Shown piece by piece: positions 1-8,472 of a stretch of 10,383 nucleotides of DNA. The stretch spans positions 1-10,383 of the forward strand of contig JNEM01006141.1 in NCBI GenBank assembly GCA_000697335.1. The letters run 5' to 3'. Position 1 is the first letter of the stretch. Each line of letters starts with the position of its first letter. The notes beneath the pieces were generated by a model that ran no database searches, was not told where the DNA came from, and worked only from the letters and a program-made list of their open reading frames with translations. This DNA comes from Conidiobolus incongruus B7586 (taxonomy: Eukaryota > Entomophthoromycota > Entomophthoromycetes > Entomophthorales > Conidiobolaceae). The position numbers were made by a program, and so were the translations under genes.

Positions 1-2220
1 ATTTTATAATAATAATATAATTAATTTTACTATTAAAAGACTAGTTCTTTAAATTCTTATATATGCTTTTATATAATTTAATTAACTATAAATTATAAGA
101 TTAATTTATACTTTTATAATTAAATTAATTGTATAAATAATATTGAATTATTTAATAAACTAGGTTTTTCTTTTTTTCCTCAATTCTTATTATTTTTTAT
201 TTTTACATTATTTCTAAAATTGAAATTACTTTTTATTAATATTATAGTATATTAACACTACCTAATATAAATCTTAATATATTAGTGATTTATCCTAGTT
301 TAAAACTTAATTAAACTTTGTTTATATTTATATGCTACAACCATATTATAGTACTATATTCTGTGTTATATTACTTTTATATTAAGTCTTCCTCTATATT
401 ATATTAGTATTTACCACTACACTTATATTTACAATATTTATTAAAAATAATTAGTTAATTCATAAGTATTAAGAAATAGATATTCTTAACTTAAAAGACT
501 AGGAAATTTAATATATCAAACCTTAATATTAACAGTTTGAAATTTTATAACTAGTTTTAATATTTTAATTATAAAAACATCAAATTCTATTATTTTATAT
601 ATTTATACAAGTTAATTTAACATTTAAAAAATAGAGGTTTTAAGTATTTTTTTAAAAGGTTTATATCTAATTGATTAAAATTACAATCAATCTATAAATT
701 TATAGTTATCAAATTATGAATTCAATAATCAGTTTATCAATTATTTAAATATATAGATCTATTGCTTTAACTATAACTCCCAAAAATATTTATAAAAATA
801 ATGTAAATAATTTTCAAAAGCTTTTGTTATATTATAATCAAAAATATTAATTTTTTTAATTTAATCAAAATTACTTGTAAAGTATTTATTATAATCAGTT
901 TTATACAAATTTGTCTAATAAATATTGACATAATAAAAGCTCCAAATTACATGAATCAAGTGTTGATTTAGTATATATAATTGAATTTAAAAAAATTAAA
1001 TATAATCTTGTGAAAAATATTTGCAAGAATTCACATTGGAAAAATACAACATCTATTACTATATATATAGTTAAAATCATAAAAGTTATGCATTTTTAAA
1101 TCTGAATTTAAAATATTAAAAAACTTAATGAGATTTAAACCAAAGACATTAATTTATATTACAAAAAAACACAATTAGAATTAAAACTATCAAAATTATA
1201 TTTCAATATATCAAATTGTTACATAAAAACTTTGTCCAAACACTTAATGAATGAATGTGTGTAACCAAAAATGCTTGAATAGGATTTAATCATTTGGTTT
1301 AAATAATTAAAATATTTAATAACCAATTCGCCAGAGATAAATTTAACCATCTTGAACCATTTAGACTCAGGTTTCTAATTTGATAAATTATAGATTTATA
1401 TTAATATTTTTTTCTAATCAATATATTTAATCAAGATTATAAATATTATGATTGGATAAAAACTTATTATAATTGGTTAATTGATTAAACTTTATAATAT
1501 TTATTGTCATAATGAATACATTGAATAGGGTATATACAGCAAGGTTTAACCTTAAATAGTTGTATCGTCTTTGATATTTTAACAGTATTTTTTAAGTTTA
1601 TTTTAAATTATATATAGCATTTATCATTTTATAACCAACATTTATTTGCCATTAGAAATCCCTCTCCCGCGATCTTCTGATAAATCTTTTTCAAAATATA
1701 GGTTAATAAAATTCAAACCAAAGCATATAATTTTTTGCAAATATTATCAGCACTATTGTATTCATATTATATTGGATTATCATATAATACAAGCTTAATC
1801 TAAACAGAATTTTTGAGTTGTAATTATTGTTTCTAAAATTGAAGGATATGTTTTATCAAATAACAAAGTTATAAGTTTGTCATTCTAATTTAAAATATAT
1901 TCTCTAACAATAATATATGCTAATAGATTATAAACTTAAATTATTTACCAATGGTACTACAATTTACTTTAGTTAGCATTGCTATTTTATTAAAGAAATT
2001 CAAGTACTTCACATCAAATATGTGAGATTAACAGATAAACCAGTAATTTACAAAATATTACCTTTAATAACTCGAATTTAATATTAATGAAACTATATAT
2101 ATCATATTATCAATAAAATTTGCATTATTTATATCCCATTAAAATATGAGTTGATTGTATTTAACCAATCTTAATTTATATAGGAAAAATACAAATTATT
2201 TTTAAAAACAAATTACTGTC
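1..2220. other. AT-rich gene-empty region
   Basis: I see no supportable gene here. The stretch is made almost wholly of A and T runs, and all six frames are closed often. Two less AT-rich patches stand out: about 1320-1377, and 1660-1679, where 13 of 20 bases are G or C. Neither gives a recognisable protein or RNA. No long tandem repeat, terminal repeat or transposon-like frame is visible. It is most likely intergenic spacer or an AT-rich isochore. Confidence 0.6.
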
Positions 2221-2516
2221 ATTTAAATGAAAAATCCACCATTGGCAAATGATTTATGCCACAATTCATAATTATTCAATTAATGAGAATAAATGTAATT
2301 GATTGAAATTAAGAGACAATGAAAACATATATAACGGAAACAATGCTGCACCATAAATGGATTTTCATGCTTCAGCCCTCTTTTTATATCTTATGAACCT
2401 TAACTAATAAGTTTTATATCTAATATTATAATTTAAAATATATTACTTTACTCATCATTAATATAAATTAATTAATAAATTTCAACTGCCAATTAGAAAT
2501 TCTATTTAAATTTATA
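2221..2516 (+). promoter_or_regulatory. presumed promoter and leader of the SPA2-like gene
   Basis: This stretch lies directly before the inferred start codon at 2517. It is visibly less monotonous than the sequence further upstream, with a pyrimidine-rich patch near 2370-2385 followed by TTTTTATATC-like sequence. Short frames here, such as a 19-codon one on the minus strand near 2315-2372, have no recognisable content. The promoter role is inferred from position only; I identify no specific factor site. Confidence 0.35.
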
Positions 2517-5500
2517 ATGATAGATCAATTGGCTATACTCTATAACGGTATTAAACAAGTTATTGACAAGAGTAATATATATTTTTATCCTCCTTGAAAC
2601 AATAATTAATTTAGATATCACATTAGACCACTCAAGCACACGTTCCAATACTGTTAAAGACTCCAAGTCAAAATTGAGTAAACTTCCTAAAAATGAGTTT
2701 TTGGAACTTGTCACAGATGTATATGATGAATTAATAAGAAGAAAGGAAACAAATAATTGTGGTTAGTATTTATTTCAATTTTAAGTTGATTCAATATTTA
2801 TTCATTTATGTAGTCCCTTTTTTACCAAAGTCAAGCGCCTATCACCCTAAAAGAAATATGGTTAGACAAAAGTTATCCACTCTAAGTCAACCTAAATTTA
2901 CTGCTCTAGCTGAGGATGTTATACTTGAAATTATCAATCGATTTCCTAATTTGGATCATAAGGTAACTATCTTTGATATTCAAGCATTTTTATACTAAAT
3001 ACACTTATTAATTACTTCATTTATTTAGACTATTGGATCATTAGAACAAAATCCACTTGTTAATATCGATAATAAATCCAGTGCAAGGTCTACAGGATCT
3101 ACAGAAAATCATTTTACTCAAAGTCAGTTTGATAATTTAAAAAACCCTGACTCTCTTAGACCCAGAGGGAAGCTTTCAATACCGAAAAATGCCAATACCC
3201 GCAATTCAAATAGTCTTCAAGATGCTCTTAAAGCACCAAATCTCGATGTTTTGACTAAAATGGTCTCAAATGATAATAATTTGGCAAATAGCGAATCGCA
3301 GTCCCTTGATAATCCATTCTCCAAAGTAAGTTTACTGACTTAGTTCTTATGCTTTTAATTAATTAGAAATTTTATTGATACTTTTTCAATTGATTTAAAA
3401 CCCTAACTCCTGTAATTAATCTGATTTTGATTGATTTAGAACAAACAATTAACTCATAATGGAAATAATTTGGTTAATAATAGCCAGATATCAAATAGAT
3501 ATGAGGCCGAGTTAACTATATCTTATAAAAGGATCTTAGAGCTAGAACAGGCTCTGCATGTAATATCATCTTTAACACCATATATTCTTACAATTTTGAT
3601 TAATTGGTTCAAATTAGGAAAGTCAAACTCTTAATTTCCAAACACAGCTTAAGAATTTAGAATCCTGCACTCAAAATGTAAGCTAAAATGATGCATCATT
3701 ATTGTATAAATGTTCCAAACTTTAATTGGTTTTAATAGAACGAAAAAGACAATTTGAAAAGGTTAACGGTGCTTTTGGATCAGCAATCAAAAGCTCAAGA
3801 AAATTACAAAAAGGAAGTTGAGGTATTTTCACTTTATTAATTAATTTGAATTTAACGATTAATTCCAGAAAAATAGAAAAACAGACAGTTAAACCAAGAA
3901 TTAATGTCAGCTTTATCAAGGAATCAGGAGCTGGAATCTCAGTTGAAGCAAATTCATAAAGATCAAGAAACTCTTTTAAAGACAATTGAGGAATTAGAAG
4001 AAAAGGTAGTATTCACTTTTAAATTTCTAAACATTTTTATTTACTTTTCCTATTAGAACATTGAATTGAACCAAAAGATTGCCGATCTTAAACTCAATAC
4101 TCTCAATTCCAAATGTAAGTAGTTTATTATCACAATAATTTGATATAAGCTAAACATTTAATAATTTAGCTCTTAAAAATCAAGAGCTAGATAAAAATGA
4201 TGAAAAAGATTCACACAATCCATCCAATGATTTTGAAGTGCCTGTGTCTTCCAACAACCAGATCAATCGATATAAAAACGTTATAACCAATGAAATGAAA
4301 GATAATCTTGAGCACCATGTAAATCTGCTCAAAAATGCTACTGATTCTAAAATGTTCAAGGAGATGCTAAATCAACTACAAAAAGTCGTGTCATCATGCC
4401 ATGTCATTTCTAATAGCATTGATAAGTTTGAGTATGATGCAGGAACAAATGCTTCTGAATTGGATAGAAAGCTGATCAGGGAATCGAAATACTATAATGA
4501 TAATCTTTCTGATGCATTGGCTAATTTACTCAATATGATTGAAGCTTATCCTCAATCCCCTGATCAATCATGGATTTCCCATTTCAATCATTTTGGAGCT
4601 CAACTGGTCTCGTCAGGAAATGGTCTATTTTCCCTTTTTTCTAATGTTAATCCATCCCAACTAAATAATCTTGATTCCCAAAGAGCTGAAGGATTAAAAA
4701 ATGATCCCTCTACCTCTTTTGATGAAGATGAACATGGCCAAGGTCACCTTGCTCAAATCAACAAAGAGCTCATGTCTAATCCAATCTTCCTTAATAAGAA
4801 AAATCAATTGACCAAGCCTAAAAAATCACTCAAGCCCAGCATGAAACCTCAGCAAAATGTTTCTGAAAGCTCAAGTTCACCAAAGAAATCTACTGAAGCA
4901 CCACCTTTGAACCCCCCTATAAATCCTAAATCCGAAGAGCCATCGATCAGAGATAGCATTAAATCTAATTCATTTGTACCAATTTCTTTTAGTGCAAATT
5001 CGAATCAAAGGGAAAGTGTATTCAAATCTGGTAGTTTTCAATCTAATCATTCTTATTTATCATATTTTTCAGAAGATTCGCGTCAAGGAGAATCTATCGA
5101 TAGTAGCCATGATAATCTAAAAACCATTCAAGAATATGCTGATGAGGATGGAATGTATTTCGATACGCGTGATCCTGAACAAGCAGGAAAATATCAAACT
5201 CAAATATTCTTGGGTGATGACATTGAAAAATTAAATGAAACATTAGATAGCCTTGGTCCACATTCTAATGGAACTACATCCAATAATCTACCTTCTCAAT
5301 CAAATCAACAAATTGATACTAATGCTGAAAAGAAAATGACAATTACTCGCTCTTTGAATAATTCTGAGGATAAACAGACTATCAACAACCACGATTTATC
5401 TGCTGTCACTGGATTAAACAGCAATCTTGACACTTCTCAAAATAAAGTATCTGATTCATTCAGTGAACCTAAAGATCAAGCTGAATCTCTTGTTAGCTCC

Positions 5501-6094
5501 CTACCCTCGAAGCCCAAGTCCATTGATCCAGTGAAACGTTTGAGTAAAGCTCAGAAGCATTTAAGTGATGCACTTGAGATTAAATTTGCTGTTAATGCTG
5601 CCAATAATCTATTGTTCCACGCCACTGTTCAAGATGATGCCCCCAGCCCTTATTCTCCTAGTAACAAAGCACCTCAATCTCCCATGTCGCTTGGTTACAA
5701 CTATACGGAAATTCAAAATCTTCTGGATTTCTTAAAACAAAAATCCCAAGTCTTAGTCGATATCATTCATAGGCTATTACAAAGTATTCGAGAAGAAAAT
5801 TGGGGTTCAATGGTCGTTCCTATTAATGATTTATTGGCCACTGGCTCACAAATCGTACATCGCTCTAAGTCAAGTATGAGGAAATGCCCTTCATTTCCCA
5901 ATCGTCCCCAAATGGAGGAGGTTCTTCTTTTAATGGAAAAACAGAATAATAATTTGATTGGACTGAGAGAGAGTTTAAATCATTTAATCTATGATACTGC
6001 CCATATTGATACTGTTAAACTGAAGAATCAATTGGCCACATATGCGTTTGATTTAGCAAAATATACTAAAGATTGTATGAGTTTTGCTAGATAA
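2517..6094 (+). CDS. SPA2: Spa2-like polarisome scaffold protein, ten exons
   Basis: Predicted 1007-residue scaffold of the polarisome. In yeasts Spa2 sits at the growing tip or bud cortex, binding Pea2, Bud6, formin Bni1 and MAP-kinase kinases. Exons: 2517-2571, 2615-2761, 2814-2962, 3029-3325, 3440-3559, 3618-3677, 3739-3822, 3877-4005, 4057-4114 and 4170-6094. They sum to 3024 bases, with all phases compatible. Two tandem Spa2/GIT homology repeats lie at residues 37-61 (KLSKLPKNEFLELVTDVYDE) and 85-110 (RQKLSTLSQPKFTALAEDV), joined by a conserved FLPK...KRN linker. Residues about 235-375 form a coiled coil. Residues 408-454 resemble the second helical Spa2 domain. Residues 455-870 are Ser/Asn/Gln-rich and probably disordered, with several Ser-Pro sites. 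Residues 878-1007 match the helical C-terminal GIT/Spa2 domain. There is no ArfGAP domain, as expected for fungi. The start at 2517 was chosen because the spliced N-terminus aligns with yeast Spa2. Family assignment is firm; small splice shifts remain possible. Confidence 0.92.
3326..3439 (+). other. intron 4 of the SPA2-like gene, unusually long
   Basis: At 114 bases this is about twice the length of the other introns. It starts with a good donor, GTAAGT, and ends GATTGATTTAG. An earlier acceptor-like TTAATTAATTAG ends at 3366, which would give a 41-base intron. Using it would put a TGA in frame four codons later, so the far acceptor is preferred: the reading frame resumes there without a break and leads into the coiled coil. 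Confidence 0.75.
3823..3876 (+). other. intron 7 of the SPA2-like gene, tandem acceptors
   Basis: Donor GTATTT at 3823. Two AGs lie eight bases apart, at 3867-3868 (CAG) and 3875-3876 (TAG). Only the second keeps the coiled-coil frame open; the first leads to an early stop. A TTAATT branch-like site sits just upstream of the pair. The intron is 54 bases long if the second acceptor is used. Confidence 0.8.
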
Positions 6095-6111
6095 AACATT
6101 TTGTAATTATA

Positions 6112-6117
6112 AATAAA
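6112..6117 (+). terminator. polyadenylation signal of the SPA2-like gene
   Basis: An exact AATAAA hexamer lies 17 bases past the TAA stop at 6092-6094. It is followed by a T-rich stretch (CTTATTTATT). This would give a very short 3' untranslated region. The motif is common by chance in such AT-rich DNA, so its position is the main support. Confidence 0.5.
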
Positions 6118-6186
6118 AACCTTATTTATTAACGTTGTAATAATTGGATAGTTAAAAAGAAATTTATGAAATGATAAAATAGTATT

Positions 6187-6190
6187 AAAA
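6187..6190 (-). terminator. possible weak Pol III terminator of tRNA-His
   Basis: On the minus strand a run of four Ts lies 28 bases past the discriminator base. It is the first T4 run downstream. The first run of five (6154-6158) is about 60 bases away. Four Ts are marginal for Pol III termination in yeasts, so the true end may be further on. Confidence 0.3.
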
Positions 6191-6217
6191 TTTGTGATGA
6201 AATCAATATAAAGACAT

Positions 6218-6288
6218 TGCCATTGCGGGGAATCGAGCCGCGGTCTGAGCGGCCACAACGCTTTGTACTACCACTATACTACAACGGC
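6218..6288 (-). tRNA. tRNA-His (anticodon GUG)
   Basis: Read on the minus strand, the 71 bases fold as a cloverleaf. The acceptor pairs GCCGTTG with CAATGGC (one G-U pair), followed by discriminator A73 as in eukaryotic tRNA-His. The D arm is GTAT/GTAC around AGTGGTA. The anticodon arm has loop TTGTGGC, so the anticodon is GTG; the variable loop is 4 bases. The T arm is CGCGG/CCCCG. There is no intron. The internal A box (TAGTATAGTGGTA) is good, and the B box GGCTCGATTCC differs from consensus at one base. Oddities are an A-C mismatch at 27-43, a C-C mismatch at 51-63, and C instead of T at position 54. The genomic base at -1 is G, although eukaryotes normally add G-1 after transcription. It is probably a working gene, but a decaying copy cannot be excluded. 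Confidence 0.88.
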
Positions 6289-6290
6289 CT

Positions 6291-6530
6291 ATTAAAATTC
6301 TCCATTTATTTATTTTGTACAAATGGATTTTTATTATTTTTATATTCCACTAATCTTCCAACATTTTTTAATAATTTTTTCCTTATACTTTATCTACTAA
6401 TTTCAATCTCTTTTTACTCTCCTTAAATACTACTATATTATATTCATTTTTTATACAAGTTTATTTTTATATTTTTCTAATCTTACCAAAATTCTGTCTT
6501 TTTCTTTTAACTATTAACAAATATTATTAT
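6291..6530. other. pyrimidine-rich strand-asymmetric tract
   Basis: On the plus strand this 240-base stretch contains 36 C and only 5 G, and T clearly outnumbers A. It lies immediately upstream of the tRNA-His gene, so it is purine-rich on that gene's own strand. A frame running from the tRNA into this tract is not a gene: it begins as antisense to the tRNA and then gives a low-complexity Leu/Phe/Ser run. No repeat unit is evident. Function unknown. Confidence 0.5.
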
Positions 6531-6540
6531 CCATTATTTT

Positions 6541-7870
6541 TAGATTTTTAAATTAGTAATATGAATTTTTTCAATTCAATCATAATTATATTACAATTTT
6601 TGTATATATTGTTCAAAATTATAAATACTATATATCCAATTAAATTAATAATATAATATTCAATTTAAGTTTCTCCAATTTATTTTATTTTGCTGTGTTA
6701 ATAAATTAAAATCATTATATAATATTACAAAAATATTTTAAATTATTTACAATGTTAAAATGTACTGTGATCCATGATATTAAATATGATTGTAATAATA
6801 ATCAATATTACATTATTTTGAATTCAAAATATATTATTGAAATGTTAAATGTAACAAAATAATCAATTTCATACTTAAAATATAAATTAACAAGAATTTT
6901 GATTTAAATCAAATATTTACAAAAGGTGACTTAGTTATATCAATATTTAATATAATCTAATTTAACTCAACAAATAAAATGATTAATGGTAAATTACAAT
7001 AGTAATGACTTTGAATGTTCGTTTTTTATAAATTTATCAATAATCAACTATTAGCCTAGAAAATAATAGAATATTATCATTAATAGCTAATCCTTGAATG
7101 GAATCAATAGTTTACAGTTTAATTATTTATTCACTTGTTCATATGATTATTCTTCTAGGTGGTTTCTCGTATTGATAAAACATGATTTTGATTCAATTTT
7201 TGAAATAATATAGGTCATCAAAGTCATTTATCAAATATTATTCAAATATTATCAATATATATCATTTGTTTTTCAAAATGCTAGGTTTGATAAAAATTTA
7301 AGTCTCATGCCTTATTGGAGTAATTTATTAATAATGGTTTTATAATATTTGTATTTATTATATGTAAAATAATCGTTATTTGAAATATATTCTATCATTT
7401 ATTTCCAATAATTATTATTTTATGTAAATCAAATTAACCATAGCAATGAATTCAAATTGTTGTGTGGAATGAAATATATTGAATATTACATTTTCAATTT
7501 ATATATATCATTTATAAATTCTATATCATTTTAATAGTATTACTTTTCCGTTCCAAGTTTATATAATGGATGACAATGCAAAGTATGTAGTGAATGTACC
7601 AGTGTGGAAAAAGAATAATGCTGCATATATAATTCATAAAACAAAAGATCATAATAAATACTTGAAATACTATCATTACAATAGGGTTGAAAAAATTTGT
7701 CTCTAAATAATTGCTGATATACAAATTTCCAATATGACATAAAGATAAAAATTGTTAAAATTAAAAGTAATAATGTAAAAGTATTATAAATTAAAGCATC
7801 TGTATACTGAAATAAATAAGAAATTAATTTAAAGTTATAATTAATTCAAGTAAGAAACATGTTAATACAA
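6541..7870. other. AT-rich region, no firm gene
   Basis: This spacer lies between the converging SPA2-like and Igo1 genes. It is mostly A/T with closely spaced stops. The only stretch with a more coding-like look is 7566-7706 on the plus strand, listed separately. The overlapping minus-strand frames at 7521-7740 are low-complexity and unrecognised. Confidence 0.55.
7566..7706 (+). CDS. doubtful small open reading frame, 46 codons
   Basis: It runs from ATG to TAA and encodes 46 residues beginning MDDNAKYVVNVPVWKKNNAA and ending in KICL. The frame is open from 7518. The composition is mixed and basic rather than the Ile/Phe/Tyr runs of random AT-rich frames, which is why it is listed. I recognise no family, see no signal peptide, and find no convincing splice partner upstream or downstream. 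A few frames of this length are expected by chance in a window this size, so it may well be non-coding or a relic exon. Confidence 0.15.
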   Translation: MDDNAKYVVNVPVWKKNNAAYIIHKTKDHNKYLKYYHYNRVEKICL

Positions 7871-7876
7871 ATTGAA

Positions 7877-7882
7877 TTTAAT
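7877..7882 (-). terminator. candidate polyadenylation signal of the Igo1 gene
   Basis: An ATTAAA hexamer on the minus strand lies about 190 bases past the Igo1 stop, where the more complex sequence of 7885-8070 gives way to plain AT-rich spacer. The call rests on that change of composition and a common variant hexamer. Confidence 0.3.
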
Positions 7883-7981
7883 AATTGGCAGTTGAGAGTA
7901 CAGAATTAGATTTTCCAGTTCAAGCAATAAGGAAGACCAATAAAAATAAGGGATTCCAGAGCGAATAAATTGAAAAGACCA

Positions 7982-8006
7982 TTTACGAAGTTAGCGAAGT
8001 CGTAAA
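7982..8006 (-). other. small hairpin in the presumed Igo1 3' untranslated region
   Basis: TTTACGA at 7982-7988 and TCGTAAA at 8000-8006 form a perfect 7-base inverted repeat around an 11-base loop. The interval also contains the direct repeat CGAAGT twice. It lies 65-90 bases past the Igo1 stop codon. It could be an RNA stem in the mRNA tail or chance; nothing shows a function. Confidence 0.3.
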
Positions 8007-8070
8007 AAATAACAGCCTCAAGATAATCAAGTCACAAGGAATGAATAGATATAAAGCTCTAGTCAGAGAG

Positions 8071-8472
8071 TTAATGTTGGGCTTCATGAAGTGGAGTTTC
8101 TTTTGCAGGCGAAGTATTCAAATTAGAGTTTTGTGTTGAAGGAATTGAATGGGGGATAGTGTCAGGGGCAGGGTGCTCAGAACCTACAGGAACACTTTTA
8201 CCAGCTTTCTGCATAGCATAGTCTCCTGAATCAAAATATTTGCGTTCCTAAATTAATAAGAAAAAACATTAATACTTATTTTACACAAAGGAAAATGTCA
8301 TACCTTGAATTTATGAGTTAATAGATCTTTTCCAGTAGGAAGCTTACCATACATTCGGAAAGCCTTTTGCTCTTCTTCAGTTAGTTTCTAATTATTAAGT
8401 TAGTATAATAATGAGAATAAATATAATGAATATTACACTAATATCAATTTTATTTTGCTTTGCTGGAATCAT
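8071..8472 (-). CDS. IGO1: Endosulfine/Igo1-type PP2A-B55 inhibitor, three exons
   Basis: Predicted 98-residue endosulfine-family protein. Once its FDSGDY serine is phosphorylated by Greatwall/Rim15 kinase, the family inhibits PP2A-B55, acting at mitotic entry and in quiescence and mRNA protection. Minus-strand exons: 8472-8437 (12 codons), 8387-8304 (28 codons) and 8247-8071 (58 codons plus TAA). Both introns (49 and 56 bases) fall between codons. The conserved core spans residues 13-54: LTEEEQKAFRMYGKLPTGKD, then a linker, then ERKYFDSGDYAMQKAGK. The target serine is residue 47. The 40-residue tail is Pro/Ser/Thr-rich with a TSP site and probably disordered. The start is the only ATG joining the core in frame, and it gives a typical short N-terminus. 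The protein is small for the family but appears complete. The gene converges on the SPA2-like gene about 2 kb away. Identity is very secure. Confidence 0.93.
8399..8405 (-). other. TACTAAC branch site in Igo1 intron 1
   Basis: Within the 49-base first intron (8436-8388, donor GTAATA, acceptor ATTAG) the minus strand carries a perfect TACTAAC. The branch A is about 12 bases before the acceptor G. This is the classic fungal branch sequence and supports the intron call. Confidence 0.75.

Noticed and set aside
1219-1374. 51-codon minus-strand frame preceded by an acceptor-like AAATTAG
   Set aside because: It contains KWFKMVKFISGELVIKYF, which briefly suggested an exon of a conserved gene. It matches no family I know, and about a dozen frames this long are expected by chance at this base composition.
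2502-2714. 70-codon minus-strand frame
   Set aside because: It is a shadow antisense to exons 1-2 and intron 1 of the SPA2-like gene, where the plus strand carries the conserved homology repeat.
3722-3985. 87-codon minus-strand frame with a hydrophobic look
   Set aside because: It runs antisense across introns and coiled-coil exons 7 and 8. The hydrophobic residues come from reading coiled-coil Lys/Glu codons backwards.
6194-6248. Box C (GTGATGA) and box D (CTGA) suggesting a C/D snoRNA
   Set aside because: The D box lies inside the antisense of the tRNA, there is no terminal stem, and the spacing looks accidental.
6028-6258. 76-codon minus-strand frame
   Set aside because: It spans the tRNA, the SPA2 tail and the end of its last exon, and has no recognisable content.
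6217-6426. 69-codon plus-strand frame starting GIEPRSERPQRF
   Set aside because: The start is the antisense of tRNA-His, a common false ORF, and the rest is low-complexity pyrimidine-rich tract.
7521-7740. Two overlapping minus-strand frames of 66-67 codons
   Set aside because: They are low-complexity Ile/Phe/Tyr/His runs without motifs, opposite a somewhat better plus-strand frame.
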